From: Acuticoccus sp963704595
Lineage (GTDB): Bacteria; Pseudomonadota; Alphaproteobacteria; Rhizobiales; Amorphaceae
DNA length: 64,000 nucleotides
Reading direction: 5' to 3'
Assembly: GCA_963704595.1 (NCBI GenBank)
Contig: OY969922.1
Span: forward strand, 3,844,001-3,908,000
The first letter of the stretch is position 1. The number at the start of each line of letters is the position of its first letter. The position numbers and the translations under genes were made by a program. Under the pieces are notes generated by a model. The model was not told where the DNA came from and ran no database searches. It was given only the letters and a program-made list of their open reading frames with translations. Positions 31,941-41,447 of this stretch are shown here, one piece after another.

Positions 31941-32687
31941 TCAGCGCGCGGCGAGGACGTACTGCGGCGCGGCGAGCTTCACGCTCGGGAACTGGCCGAC
32001 GATCTCGAGCCCCGCCTCGCCGATGATCCGCTCGAAGAAGACCCGGTTGTAGCGCGAGAAAAGGCCCGGCCGGTCGGGATCGCCCTCCTCGTACTCGTTC
32101 TCGCTCTCGGAGATGAAGACGGTGAGGAAGGCGCGGCCGTCCGGCGCGAGAGCCTTGCGGGTGAATTCCAGCATCGTGCGCGCGTCGTCCGGGTCGAGGT
32201 GGGTGAAGACGGAAAAGAACGTCACGATGTCGTAGGGCCCGGCGAGCGGGAAACCGTCCATCTCCTGCATCCGCGTCCCGTCCGGCTGGTAGACCGGGTT
32301 GTGGACGTGCCAGTGGACGAATTCGAGCCGCGGGTCGTCCACCGTCCGGGAGAGCCAGTCGATCATCTTCTTCTCGATGTCGATGCCGTGGTAGCAGCCC
32401 ACCTGAAGTTCGCGGTTGACGATACCGGACGCGAAGCGCGTGCCGCAGCCGACGTCGAGAATGCGCGATTGTTCGATCGGCTTTCCGGTCCGCTCCTCCA
32501 CGAGGCGCAGGAGATATTCGGCGGCCTCGTCGGGCTCCATGATCGCGGTCTGGGACGGGTGGTTCCGGACGAAACCCGGCGGCACGACGATCTTCTGCAA
32601 CGAACCCTTCCCCGCCCCGCAACCGGATGCGGGGCCAACTGCAATCTCTGGTTTTTGCTCCCTAACGTTGTTTTCGGGCGCTGTCAC
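31941..32687 (-). CDS. Class I SAM-dependent methyltransferase
   Basis: The frame encodes up to 248 residues with the Rossmann motif ILDVGCGTRFASGIV (motif I), acidic GIDIEKKMIDWL (post-I), PYDIVTFFSVFTHL (motif II) and the FTRKALAPDGRAFLTVF strand-helix. Substrate specificity is not readable. GTG at 32687 lies 15 bp after recO and gives an N-terminus of about 50 poorly conserved residues; an internal ATG at 32540 (MEPDEAAEYL) may be the true start. It interrupts the usual recO-parC adjacency. Surface glycan or lipid methylation is possible but unproven. Confidence 0.8.
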   Translation of the reverse strand: MTAPENNVREQKPEIAVGPASGCGAGKGSLQKIVVPPGFVRNHPSQTAIMEPDEAAEYLLRLVEERTGKPIEQSRILDVGCGTRFASGIVNRELQVGCYHGIDIEKKMIDWLSRTVDDPRLEFVHWHVHNPVYQPDGTRMQEMDGFPLAGPYDIVTFFSVFTHLDPDDARTMLEFTRKALAPDGRAFLTVFISESENEYEEGDPDRPGLFSRYNRVFFERIIGEAGLEIVGQFPSVKLAAPQYVLAAR

Positions 32688-32702
32688 CCTCCTCGCCGCC
32701 GG

Positions 32703-33443
32703 TCAGCGCGGCGCTTCGGTCCGCGCGATCGCCTTCACCACGGAGCGGACGAAACGCTCGCGCTGCGCCGGCATCGGCCTGTTGGCGAGCCCCGCCACCT
32801 GCGTCTCGAGGAAGTGGCCGGTGAGGCGGAACCCCTCCGCGAGGCCGTCCGACGTCGCGGGGCCGGTGCCGGCGAGGAACGGCGGCAGCGGCAGGAGCCG
32901 GTCGCCGTAGGGTGCGGCGGCGGCGGCGCACACAGCGCGGCCGGTGCGCGGCGAGACGTGGGTGAGGTTCTCGCGCGTCCCCGTCGCGGCGCACTCGGTG
33001 AGGTCGAGGCCGAAGCCGAATTCTTCCAGGAGGATGATCTCGAACCGGACGCCGGATTCGCCGGCGGATTCGGCCAGCGCGAACGCTGCGACCAGCGCGT
33101 CGGCGGCGGCGTATAGGCGCGGGTGCGGGTCGCGTTCGGGCAGGAACGCGAGGAGCGCCGCCAGAGACTGGAGGCCGAATGCGCCCCACGCGGTCTCCAT
33201 CACGAGGCCGGCGCGGGCCTCCAGAAGTTCGAGCTGAAGGGTGCCGAGCTGGTCGTCGAGCCGGCCGCGCCACAGCGCGTCGACCTTGTTGCCGGGCTGC
33301 AGGAGCGCGCGCATCGTCTTGCCGCGCGCGCCGCGGACCATGCCGGCGGTGCGCCCCTCGCGCGGGGTCAGCACCTCGACGATCTTGGAGGTTTCGCCGA
33401 ACGGGCGGGCCGACAGGATCAGCGCCTCGTCACGCCACTCCAT
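32703..33443 (-). CDS. recO: DNA repair protein RecO
   Basis: RecO helps load RecA with RecF/RecR during gap repair. The 246 residues start MEWRDEALILSARPFGE, the alphaproteobacterial RecO N-terminus (OB fold), followed by REGRTAGMVRGARG; a helical C-terminal domain contains ALLAFLPERDPHPRLY. The usual zinc cysteines are largely missing, as in other Rhizobiales RecO. It follows era by 18 bp in the conserved order rnc-era-recO. Confidence 0.93.
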   Translation of the reverse strand: MEWRDEALILSARPFGETSKIVEVLTPREGRTAGMVRGARGKTMRALLQPGNKVDALWRGRLDDQLGTLQLELLEARAGLVMETAWGAFGLQSLAALLAFLPERDPHPRLYAAADALVAAFALAESAGESGVRFEIILLEEFGFGLDLTECAATGTRENLTHVSPRTGRAVCAAAAAPYGDRLLPLPPFLAGTGPATSDGLAEGFRLTGHFLETQVAGLANRPMPAQRERFVRSVVKAIARTEAPR

Positions 33444-33461
33444 GTCAGCGCGCGAGGGCGG

Positions 33462-34466
33462 TCATTTGGAGTAGTCGAGACCCATCTCGCGGTAGCGCTC
33501 GGGGTCGTCGGTCCACTTCGGCCGCACCTTCACGAACAGGAAGAGGTGGACGGGCGCGCCTGTCATCGAGGCGATCTGCTGGCGGGCAGCCATGGAGATG
33601 GAGCGGATCGTCGCCCCCTTCTCGCCGATCACGATCTTCTTCTGGCCCTCGCGCTCGACGAAGATCGCCTGCTCGATCCGGGCCGACCCGTCGCGCAGGG
33701 TCTTCCACGTCTCGGTCTCGACCGTTGCGGAGTATGGCAGCTCGTCGTGGAGGCGCAGGGTCAGCTGCTCGCGGGTGATCTCGGCGGCGAGCTGGCGCAT
33801 CGGCACGTCGGAGATCTGGTCCTCGGGGTAGAGCCAGGGGCCGGCGGGGACGGCAGCGGCCAGATGCTTGCGCACATCGTCGACGCCGCTCCCCTCCTGC
33901 GCGGAGATCATGAACGTGTCGCCGAACTTGGTGACCTTGTTGGCGTCCTCGGCGAGCTTCAGGAGGGCCGGCGGGTCGACGAGGTCGATCTTGGTGAGGA
34001 TCAGAGTCTTCGGCATCCGGACGGCGGTCAGCTCTTCCAGGATCGCGGCGTTGGCGGGGTCGATCCCGCGGCGCGCGTCGATCAGGAGGCAGACGTGGTC
34101 GGCGTCGTAGGCGGAGGACCAGGCGGTCTTCACCATCGCGCGGTCGAGCCGGCGCTTGGGGTCGAAGATCCCCGGCGTGTCGACCAGGATGACCTGCGCA
34201 TCGTCCTTCATGAAGATGCCGCGCACGATTGCGCGCGTCGTCTGCACCTTGTGGGTGACGATGGCGATCTTGGCGCCCACAAGCGCATTGACGAGGGTCG
34301 ACTTGCCGGCGTTGGGCGCGCCGATCAGCGCGACGAACCCCGCGCGGTTGCCTTCTGCGGTGGGGTCGTGTTCGGCCTCGGCCGCCTCTGCGGGGGGCAT
34401 GTCTTCGCGCGGGTCGGTGATGGCGGACTGGTCCTCGGGGTCAGGGGTGTTTTCGGGGGCGCTCAT
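33462..34466 (-). CDS. era: GTPase Era
   Basis: Era binds 16S rRNA and assists 30S assembly. The G motifs are clear: GAPNAGKST (G1, about residues 49-57), DTPGIFDP (G3) and LTKIDLV (G4); the C-terminal KH domain is IFVEREGQKKIVIGEKGATI. The roughly 40-residue acidic, proline-rich N-terminal extension before the G domain is longer than in E. coli Era. ATG overlaps the rnc stop (ATGA). Confidence 0.95.
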   Translation of the reverse strand: MSAPENTPDPEDQSAITDPREDMPPAEAAEAEHDPTAEGNRAGFVALIGAPNAGKSTLVNALVGAKIAIVTHKVQTTRAIVRGIFMKDDAQVILVDTPGIFDPKRRLDRAMVKTAWSSAYDADHVCLLIDARRGIDPANAAILEELTAVRMPKTLILTKIDLVDPPALLKLAEDANKVTKFGDTFMISAQEGSGVDDVRKHLAAAVPAGPWLYPEDQISDVPMRQLAAEITREQLTLRLHDELPYSATVETETWKTLRDGSARIEQAIFVEREGQKKIVIGEKGATIRSISMAARQQIASMTGAPVHLFLFVKVRPKWTDDPERYREMGLDYSK

Positions 34467-35155
34467 GCGTCGACGTCCTCGCCGAGGTCGGCAAGGGCCG
34501 CGCGGGCGGCATTCTGTTCGGCTTCGCGCTTGGAGCCGCCCTCGCCGCGGCCGAGCGGGCCGTCGCGGGTGGCGACTTCGATCACGAAGTGCGGCTTGTG
34601 GTCGGGCCCGCGCCGCTCGAGCAGCACATAGTCGGGCGGCGGACCGCCACGGGCCTGCACGCGCTCCTGCAGGGCGGTCTTGGGGTCGCGCTCGGGCCGC
34701 TCGTCAGTCTCGATCAGCGGCGCCCAGACGCCGAGGATCACGTCCTCCGCGACCTCGAAGCCCGCGTCGAGGAAGACTGCAGCGAGCACCGCCTCGCAGG
34801 CGTCGGCGAGGATCGCGGTCTTCTTGCGGCCACCGGAATGGGCCTCGGCGTGGCCGAGCTTCAGAGCGCCGTCGATGCCGAGGAAGAGCGCGCGATCCGC
34901 GCAAGCCTCGCGCCGCACCAGCGCGTTGAGGCGGCGGGCAAGCTCGCCCTCCTCCGCGTTGGGGTAGCGCTCGTGCAGCATCGCGGCGATGACGAGGCCG
35001 AGCACGCGGTCACCGAGGAACTCCATGCGCTGGTAGCTCTCGCCGCGCCCCTGCGCGAAGGCGCTGGCGTGCATCAGCGCGCGCTCCAGCAGGCTGCGGT
35101 CCGCAAACTCATGGCCGAGCGCGGATTCCAGGCGTCGCAGCGGATCGACGCTCAC
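34463..35155 (-). CDS. rnc: Ribonuclease III
   Basis: RNase III cleaves double-stranded RNA in rRNA precursors and regulatory RNAs. The signature RMEFLGDRVLGLVIAAML and the second catalytic region DACEAVLAAVFLDAGFE are present, followed by a dsRNA-binding domain (GGSKREAEQNAARAAL). The length of 230 residues is typical. A GTG start at 35155 is indicated. It sits between lepB and era in the conserved order. Confidence 0.95.
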   Translation of the reverse strand: MSVDPLRRLESALGHEFADRSLLERALMHASAFAQGRGESYQRMEFLGDRVLGLVIAAMLHERYPNAEEGELARRLNALVRREACADRALFLGIDGALKLGHAEAHSGGRKKTAILADACEAVLAAVFLDAGFEVAEDVILGVWAPLIETDERPERDPKTALQERVQARGGPPPDYVLLERRGPDHKPHFVIEVATRDGPLGRGEGGSKREAEQNAARAALADLGEDVDA

Positions 35156-35180
35156 GCGCGTCCTCCCGCCGTCATCCGCT

Positions 35181-35933
35181 CTATGACCGAAGCGAATCGA
35201 ATATCCGGTCCCATCTCACTGCCGTTGGCCAGTTCCAGAACTGCCAGATGGGGGTATCTTCGCGAATAGAGAAGAAGATCACCTCCGCCCGGCCCACTAA
35301 ATTCTCGTAGGGAACGTATCCGACGGCATCTTTGGCGCGGCTGTCGGCGGAATTGTCGCGGTTGTCGCCCATCATGAAGTAGTGGCCTTCGGGGACGACG
35401 TAGACGCCGGTGTTGTCGAACCGGCCGTTGTCCTCGGTGTCGAGCACCTCGTAGGAACGGCCGTTCGGCAGCGTCTCGAGGAAGCGGCGGGCACGGATCT
35501 CGCGGCCGTTGAAGCCGATGTCGACGTAATCGGAGATCTGCTCGCGCTTCACGGCCTCGTCGTTGATGTAGACGACGCCTTCCTTCACCTGGATCCGGTC
35601 GCCCGGCAGGCCGATCACGCGCTTGATGTAATCGGTCTTGTTGTCACGCGGCAGCTTGAAGACGGTGATGTCGCCGCGCTCCGGCGGCGTGCCCAGCACC
35701 CGGCCGGGGATCGGGACGATGCCGAACGGGAAGGAGTACTGCGAATAGCCGTACGAATATTTCGACACGAACAGGTAGTCCCCCACCAGCAGCGTATCGA
35801 CCATGGATGCGGAGGGGATGTTGAACGGCTGGAACAGGAAGGTCCTGATGACCAGGGCAATCAGAAGCGCCTGGAATATCACTTTCACGGTGTCGTACAG
35901 ACCGCCCTCGCTCTCCGTCTTTTTCTTCGCCAC
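35181..35933 (-). CDS. lepB: Signal peptidase I
   Basis: LepB cleaves signal peptides of exported proteins at the outer face of the inner membrane. From the preferred GTG start the protein is 250 residues: a membrane anchor (VIFQALLIALVIRTFLF), catalytic S43 in PSASMVDTLLVGD, catalytic K104 in DYIKRVIGLPGDR and the MGDNRDNSADSR box. A TTG at 35969 would add 12 residues, but VAKKKTESEGGLYDTVKV is the normal family start. Confidence 0.94.
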   Translation of the reverse strand: MAKKKTESEGGLYDTVKVIFQALLIALVIRTFLFQPFNIPSASMVDTLLVGDYLFVSKYSYGYSQYSFPFGIVPIPGRVLGTPPERGDITVFKLPRDNKTDYIKRVIGLPGDRIQVKEGVVYINDEAVKREQISDYVDIGFNGREIRARRFLETLPNGRSYEVLDTEDNGRFDNTGVYVVPEGHYFMMGDNRDNSADSRAKDAVGYVPYENLVGRAEVIFFSIREDTPIWQFWNWPTAVRWDRIFDSLRS

Positions 35934-36043
35934 GCTCTCAATCACCTTTTTCGTGGCGCAACAGAACAAGCGCCGCTTGCGGGCCGCACTCAGCGGACTC
36001 GCGGGACATAAACTCTAGTGGACCGACACGCAATGAAACCCGC

Positions 36044-36472
36044 TCAGGGCTCCACCGCCCCTTGCCCCGCGAAATCTTCAGGCACCGCCTCGATCACCAC
36101 GAATGCCTGCGCATAGGGGTGATCGTCTGTCATCGTCAGATGGATGGCGCCGACGTAGCCTTTGGGCACCATTCGATCAAGTCTTTCCCGTGCGCCGCCC
36201 GTGAGTTGCATGGTCGGCTGCCCGCTCGGAAGGTTGACGACGCCCATCTCCCGCCACGCGACACCCATGCGGATGCCGGTGCCGAGCGCCTTGGAGGTCG
36301 CCTCCTTGGCAGCGAAGCGCTTGGCATAGGTGGCAGCCTGGTTGGCGCGCCCCTTGGCCTTGGCCTGCTCCACGTCCGTGAATACGCGCTTCTCGAAGCG
36401 TTCGCCGAAGCGGCCGAGCGTCTTCTCGATCCGCCTGATGTCTGCAAGGTCCGATCCGATGCCGACAATCAT
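36044..36472 (-). CDS. acpS: Holo-[acyl-carrier-protein] synthase AcpS
   Basis: AcpS attaches phosphopantetheine to acyl carrier proteins. The 142 residues contain the metal-binding GIGSDLADIRRIEK and the second motif FAAKEATSKALGTG. Its operon position before lepB is conserved and implies the housekeeping fatty-acid enzyme. Whether it also primes the ACP domain of the PKS at 57.3-64 kb is not known. ATG overlaps the DUF2062 stop (ATGA). Confidence 0.94.
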   Translation of the reverse strand: MIVGIGSDLADIRRIEKTLGRFGERFEKRVFTDVEQAKAKGRANQAATYAKRFAAKEATSKALGTGIRMGVAWREMGVVNLPSGQPTMQLTGGARERLDRMVPKGYVGAIHLTMTDDHPYAQAFVVIEAVPEDFAGQGAVEP

Positions 36473-37068
36473 GCGTCCTCCGCCTCGTTCTCGTTGTTGA
36501 CGCCGGCGGCAGCCGCCGCCCGCTCCCGGCTCGCCGCCAGGCGTTCGGCACGCACCTTGTGCGAGACCACCACCGCCGACCGCACCAGCCAGTAGAGGAT
36601 GACCGCGAGCACGATGCCGAGGATGGTGCCGCCGACGAACATCGGTTTCAGCGTCGGCCACAGCGTGCCGAACGAGGAGGTGATCAGCCCGAACGACCAT
36701 TCGATCTGGAGCGGCGACATCGCACCCGGCGCGCGGCCGAGGATGAGTTCGCCGAGCTGGAAGGCGGACACCCAGATCAGCGGGAAGGTGAGCGGGTTGC
36801 CGACGGCCGTGCCGAACGCTGCGGCGACCATCGATCCTCCGATGATCCACGCAAAGGCGAACGCCAGCAGGAAGTGAAAGCCGACCAGCGGCGTGCACGA
36901 GGCAAACGCGCCCGCCGCAACGCCGGCCGCGATGGCGTGGGGCGACGCCTCGAGGCGCAGAACCCTCGCCTTGTAGTATCTAAAGGAGCGGGGAAATGAT
37001 CGCCGCGGCCACAATGCGATGCGCAACCGCTCGGAGAGGCCAGGCCGGTCCCGGCGGCCAAACAGCAT
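36469..37068 (-). CDS. DUF2062 membrane protein
   Basis: A 199-residue inner-membrane protein of the DUF2062 family with three to four hydrophobic segments: SPHAIAAGVAAGAFASCTPL, then FHFLLAFAFAWIIGGSMVAA and ILGIVLAVILYWLVRSAVVV. GNPLTFPLIW is the family signature. The C-terminal tail is charged and rich in Ala and Glu. Function is unknown. It is translationally coupled to acpS and follows rel, as in many Rhizobiales. Confidence 0.88.
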   Translation of the reverse strand: MLFGRRDRPGLSERLRIALWPRRSFPRSFRYYKARVLRLEASPHAIAAGVAAGAFASCTPLVGFHFLLAFAFAWIIGGSMVAAAFGTAVGNPLTFPLIWVSAFQLGELILGRAPGAMSPLQIEWSFGLITSSFGTLWPTLKPMFVGGTILGIVLAVILYWLVRSAVVVSHKVRAERLAASRERAAAAAGVNNENEAEDA

Positions 37069-37125
37069 TTTTACGTTCCTTCCAAACCGAGGCGGATGCG
37101 CCCGAAGTGACCGATATATGGGGTC

Positions 37126-39253
37126 TCAGGCGTGTACGCGCGATGCCTCACTCACAACAGAAAGGCCCATCAGCCGATCGAGAATGGCCGACAGATGCGC
37201 CCGGTCCCGGACTTCGAGGGTCAGGGTCATCTCGCGGAAGTCGTCGGTTTTGGCAATCATGTTCAACTCGTCGATGTTGGACGACGCCTCGGCGATCGAC
37301 GACGGCGATCTCCGCCAGCGCCCCGGTTTCGTTGGCCACCATCAGCCGCACATCCACCGGATAGAGCGTGCCTTCGGTCGCCTTCAGGTCCCAGCCCACT
37401 TCCACCCAGCGGGCGGGGTCGGCACCGAACGCGTCGAGCGCCTCGCCGGCATGGACCGGATAGACGGTAACGCCCTTGCCGGGGTCAAGGATCCCGATGA
37501 TGCCATCGCCGGGTATCGCGCGATGCTTGGGCGAGAATTGCACGGGAAGGTCGCTGCGCCCGCCGCGCACGTTGACGGCGATGCCGTGGCGGCGCCCCTC
37601 GTCCACCTCGCCGGGGGGCGATTCGTAGCCGAGCACCGAGAGGACGGCGCTGGCGGGCCGTTCCGCATTGCCGACGGCATGGGCGAGCGCATCGACGTTC
37701 TCGAAGCCGAGGCGCTCGGCCGCGAGCGCGAAATCGAGCGGACCCTTGAGGTCCCGCCGCGCCATCTCGTTCTCGACGAGCTCCATGCCGAGGCGGATGA
37801 ACTTGCGCCGGTCGGCGTCCTTGTTGGCCTTGCGGATGGCCGCGCGCGCCTTGCCGGTTACGGCGAGGACGCTCCACGCCGCCGGCGGCGAGGCGCCCTC
37901 CTTGCGCAGGATCTCCACCTCGTCGCCGCTGGCGAGCGGGGTGACGAGGGGCTTGGGGTGGCCGTTGATCCGGCAACCGGTGCAGGTGTTCCCGATCTGG
38001 GTGTGGACCTGGTAGGCGAAGTCGATCGGCGTCGCGCCCGGCGGCAGGGCGATCAGCTTGCCCTTGGGGGTGAAGCAGAAGACGCGGTCCTGGAAGAGCT
38101 CGAGCTTGGTGTCGTGCAGGAAGTCGCGGCTGTTGCGCTCGTCCGAGAACTGCTCGACGGTCTGCCGCAGCCATGCGTAGACGCGCGAATCGTGCGCCAG
38201 CTCCTTCATCGAGCGGGCGGTGCCGTCCTTCGCCAGCGCATGGGCGGCGACGCCGTATTCGGCGAAGCGGTGCATCTCGTGGGTGCGGATCTGCAGCTCG
38301 ACGCGCTGGTCGCGCAGGCCGATCACGGTGGTGTGGAGCGAACGGTAGTCGTTCTGCTTGGGCAGCGAGATGTAGTCCTTGAACCGGCCCGGCACGCACT
38401 GGAACGCGGTGTGGATGACGCCGAGCGCCTTGTAGCATTCGAGCGTAGTGTCCACGATCACGCGGAAGCCGTAGATGTCCGACAGGCTCTCGAAGTTGAC
38501 GAGCTTGCGCTGCATCTTCTGATAGATCGAATAAGGCCGTTTCTCGCGCCCGTTGACCTTTGCGACGACGCCGTTCTCAGCCAGCTTCTCGACGATCTCG
38601 GCCTCGATCTCGCCGAACCGGGCGCCGAGCGCCTCGCGCCGCTTGGCCATCTCCTTCTCGATGACCGCGGCGTCTTCCGGGAACAGCACGCCGAACGCGA
38701 GATGCTCGAGCTCCTCGCGCATCCACTGGATGCCCATGCGCCCGGCGAGCGGGGCGTAGACGTCCATCGTCTCCTCGGCGATGCGGGCGCGCTTGTGCGG
38801 CGGCACCCACTTGAGGGTGCGCATGTTGTGGAGGCGGTCGGCGAGCTTGACGAGGAGGACGCGCACGTCGTCCGCGACCGCGAGGAACAGTTTGCGCAGG
38901 TTCTCGCTCTGCTTGTCCTCGACGTTGACGAGGTCGAGCTTGGCGATCTTGGTGAGGCCATCGACGAGCTTGCCGATCTCGTCGCCGAACAGCTGGTCGA
39001 TCTCGGCGCGGGTGGCGTCGGTGTCCTCGATCACGTCGTGCAGGAGGGCGGTCGCGATGGTCGCGTCGTCGAGCCGCATCCCGGTCAGGATCGCGGCGAC
39101 TTCCAGCGGGTGCGAGAAGTACGGATCGCCGGACGCGCGGATCTGGTCGCCGTGCTTGCGCATGGAATAGACGTAGGCCCGGTTGAGCAGAGCCTCGTCG
39201 GATTTGGGATTGTAGCTCGCCACGCGCTCGACGAGCTCGTACTGGCGCATCAT
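37126..39253 (-). CDS. Bifunctional (p)ppGpp synthetase/hydrolase Rel (one apparent frameshift)
   Basis: The single long RSH enzyme of Alphaproteobacteria, which makes and degrades the stringent-response alarmone. Domains in order: HD hydrolase (ATALLHDVIEDTDATRAEI), synthetase (YGFRVIVDTTLECYKALG, YRSLHTTVIG), TGS (VFCFTPKGKLIALPPGATP) and a C-terminal ACT domain. Near 37300 the frame slips; deleting one G (GTCGATCGCC) gives ALAEIAVVIAEASSNIDELN and carries the ACT domain to a TGA at 37126. The start is set at MMRQYELVERV (39253), the family N-terminus; in-frame ATGs at 39313 and 39322 would add about 20 residues. It follows rpoZ, as usual. Confidence 0.93.
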
Positions 39254-39491
39254 CCGCCGCGCCGGCGGGGTAGCGGGCGGCGTCTTGAGCGATGCGTCGG
39301 TTTGGCCTGCCATCGCGGGCATCGGCGGCTGCGCAACCGGTTGCGAAGGCGCATGCGCAGCGGCAAACCCGGCGGCGCTCGGCGCGGTCAGCACGGCGGT
39401 CGCCCCTTCGAGGCGACCACCATTTTCTAATGTGCCGCTTTGGAGCGGCACACTGTCACGATCCGCAGGATCGTTGCGCACGGGCCTTCTC

Positions 39492-39872
39492 TCAGACTTC
39501 CTCCGTCCGCTCCGGCGGGACCAGCGTTTCCATGGCGCGCAGGAGGTCTTCCTCGGACATGGAGTTGAAGCCGGTATCGGCGCCGTCTTCGGACGGGGCA
39601 CCGGACGTCACGGCGGCGACGGGCTCGGGCTCCGGCTCGTCGACTTCGGTGTGCTTCTGCAGGGAGTGGATGAGCTCTTCCTTGAGGTCATCGGGATGAA
39701 TGCGTTGATCGGCAATCTCGCGCAGCGCCACCACAGGGTTCTTGTCCTTGTCGCGGTCGACCTGGATCGGCGAACCGCTCGAGATCAGACGAGCCCTGTG
39801 GCTGGCCAAAAGCACCAGCTCAAAACGATTTTCGACCTTGTCGACGCAATCTTCGACAGTCACGCGCGCCAT
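39492..39872 (-). CDS. rpoZ: RNA polymerase omega subunit
   Basis: A 126-residue omega subunit: MARVTVEDCVDKVENRFELV, then ASHRARLISSG and DKNPVVALREIADQRI form the conserved core; the acidic C-terminal tail is typical of Alphaproteobacteria. It stabilises RNA polymerase and helps bind ppGpp, consistent with the downstream rel gene. ATG at 39872 is the family start. Confidence 0.95.
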   Translation of the reverse strand: MARVTVEDCVDKVENRFELVLLASHRARLISSGSPIQVDRDKDKNPVVALREIADQRIHPDDLKEELIHSLQKHTEVDEPEPEPVAAVTSGAPSEDGADTGFNSMSEEDLLRAMETLVPPERTEEV

Positions 39873-40081
39873 TGCGCTCTCCAAACGATTTAGGTTGACA
39901 AGAAGCCCCCCAAATATCAATCAGGCACCGTTGGCGCAAGCGTCACGTACCCTACATAGTGGCACATAGTAGCTTTTGCCGGTGTTGGCGGACGAGCTTA
40001 TCCTCAGGCCAGCTTACGCAGCAGGGTTTTTGGTTGTCGCATGTTGTTTTGCTAGTCCTGCGCGCAAACGAAAGATAACGG

Positions 40082-40663
40082 ATGTTCGACCCGCGAGAGA
40101 AAATCGCTCTTTTCATCGACGGCGCAAATCTTTACAGCGCCGCACGCTCCCTTGGCTTCGATATTGACTATAAACGACTTCTCGCCGAGTTCGGCAAGAA
40201 GGGCTATCTGCTGAGAGCTTATTATTACACTGCACTCGCGGAAGACCAGGAATTCTCAACCTTGCGGCCGCTGATCGACTGGCTCGATTACAATGGCTAT
40301 TCGGTCGTCACCAAGCCTCTCAAGGAATTCTACGACCAGGCGGGCCGCCGCAAGGTCAAGGGCAACATGGATATCGAGCTCGTGATCGACGCGATGGAGC
40401 TCGCGGACCAGGTTGACCATGTCGTTCTCTTCTCCGGCGACGGCGATTTCCGCCGGCTGGCGGAAGCGGTCCAGCGCAAGGGCAAGAAATTCTCCGTCGT
40501 TTCGTCGCTGCAGACCCAGCCGCCGATGATCGCGGACGACCTGCGCCGTCAGGCAGACAACTTCATCGAGCTCGCTGACCTTCAGGCGGCAATCGGCCGC
40601 GACCCGTCCGAGCGGCAGGCCCGCCCGGAGCGGACCGAACGCGTCGGCTACGTCTCCACCTGA
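40082..40663 (+). CDS. NYN domain protein (LabA/DUF88 family)
   Basis: A 193-residue protein with the NYN (PIN-like) fold: KIALFIDGANLYSAARSLG contains the first acidic residue, VKGNMDIELVIDAM the second set, and HVVLFSGDGDFRRLAEAV the third. Such domains are predicted metal-dependent RNases; members are conserved between rpoZ and smpB or uracil-DNA glycosylase genes in Rhizobiales. The four expected acidic positions are retained, so nuclease activity is plausible, but the substrate is unknown. The C-terminal tail is charged and probably disordered. Confidence 0.88.
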   Translation: MFDPREKIALFIDGANLYSAARSLGFDIDYKRLLAEFGKKGYLLRAYYYTALAEDQEFSTLRPLIDWLDYNGYSVVTKPLKEFYDQAGRRKVKGNMDIELVIDAMELADQVDHVVLFSGDGDFRRLAEAVQRKGKKFSVVSSLQTQPPMIADDLRRQADNFIELADLQAAIGRDPSERQARPERTERVGYVST

Positions 40664-40682
40664 GCGCGCCCGCCGCCGCCTG

Positions 40683-41348
40683 ATGGCCGACAGAAACGCC
40701 CTCGCGGCGATCGACCCGCCGCGCGACTGCCCGCTCTGCCCGCGCCTGGTCGAGTACCGCATGGAGCAGCGGGCCGCCTTCCCCGACGCATTCAACGCCC
40801 CCGTCCCGACATTCTGGCCGGACGGTGACGGCGAGGCGGAACTCCTCATCGTCGGCCTCGCGCCCGGCGTCTCGGGCGCGAACCGGACGGGCCGCCCGTT
40901 CACCGGCGATTTCGCAGGCGAGATCCTCTACAACGCCCTCATCGACCACGGCTTCGCGACCGGCGTCTTCAAGGCGCGGCCGGACGACGGGCTGCAGCTC
41001 GTGGGCGCAGCGCTCACCAACGCCGTCCGCTGCGTCCCGCCGCAGAACAAGCCGACAGGCGCCGAGATGAACACCTGCCGCCCCTTCCTCGCCGAGACGG
41101 TCGCGGCGATGGCCGGAACCCGCGTCATCCTCTGTCTCGGCCGGATCGCGCACGACGCTGTGCTGCGGACGCTGGGGCTGAAGCTGTCGGCGTACAAGTT
41201 CGGCCACGGCGCGGTGCACGAGGCCGCCGGCGTCATCATCGCGGACAGCTACCATACGTCCCGCTACAACGTGAACACGGGCGTCCTCACGCGGGAGATG
41301 TTCGACGAGGTGGTCGCCAACGTCCGCCGCATGATCGACGCCCGGTAG
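40683..41348 (+). CDS. Uracil-DNA glycosylase, family 5 (UdgB-like)
   Basis: A 221-residue iron-sulfur uracil-DNA glycosylase that removes deaminated bases from DNA. C16, C19, C117 and C132 are placed as expected for the 4Fe-4S cluster. Motif 1 is GLAPGVSGANRTGRPFTGD, whose GANRTGR form marks family 5 (UDGb) rather than family 4. Motif 3 is SYHTSRYN. It starts 19 bp after the NYN gene and is probably cotranscribed. A strong hairpin terminator follows 30 bp after the stop. Confidence 0.9.
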   Translation: MADRNALAAIDPPRDCPLCPRLVEYRMEQRAAFPDAFNAPVPTFWPDGDGEAELLIVGLAPGVSGANRTGRPFTGDFAGEILYNALIDHGFATGVFKARPDDGLQLVGAALTNAVRCVPPQNKPTGAEMNTCRPFLAETVAAMAGTRVILCLGRIAHDAVLRTLGLKLSAYKFGHGAVHEAAGVIIADSYHTSRYNVNTGVLTREMFDEVVANVRRMIDAR

Positions 41349-41378
41349 ACGCCCCTCCCCGTCCAGGCCCCCTCAACG

Positions 41379-41411
41379 AAAAAAGCCAGCCGGGCGACCG
41401 GCTGGCTTTTT
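41379..41411. terminator. Bidirectional intrinsic terminator
   Basis: A-tract, then AGCCAGCCGG, a GCGA (GNRA-type) loop, CCGGCTGGCT and a T-tract. The stem is perfect (10 G+C-rich pairs extended by five A-T pairs). It lies between the uracil-DNA glycosylase gene (+) and the leftward export operon, and the symmetric A/T tracts would stop transcription from both sides. Confidence 0.9.
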
Positions 41412-41447
41412 GGTGTTCCCGCAGCGCTGCGGGCGCCGGGCCAGCGC

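Noticed and set aside
37126..39253. Rel lacking a functional ACT domain
   Set aside because: The apparent loss comes from one inserted base near 37300; the correct frame contains the full ACT domain to a stop at 37126.
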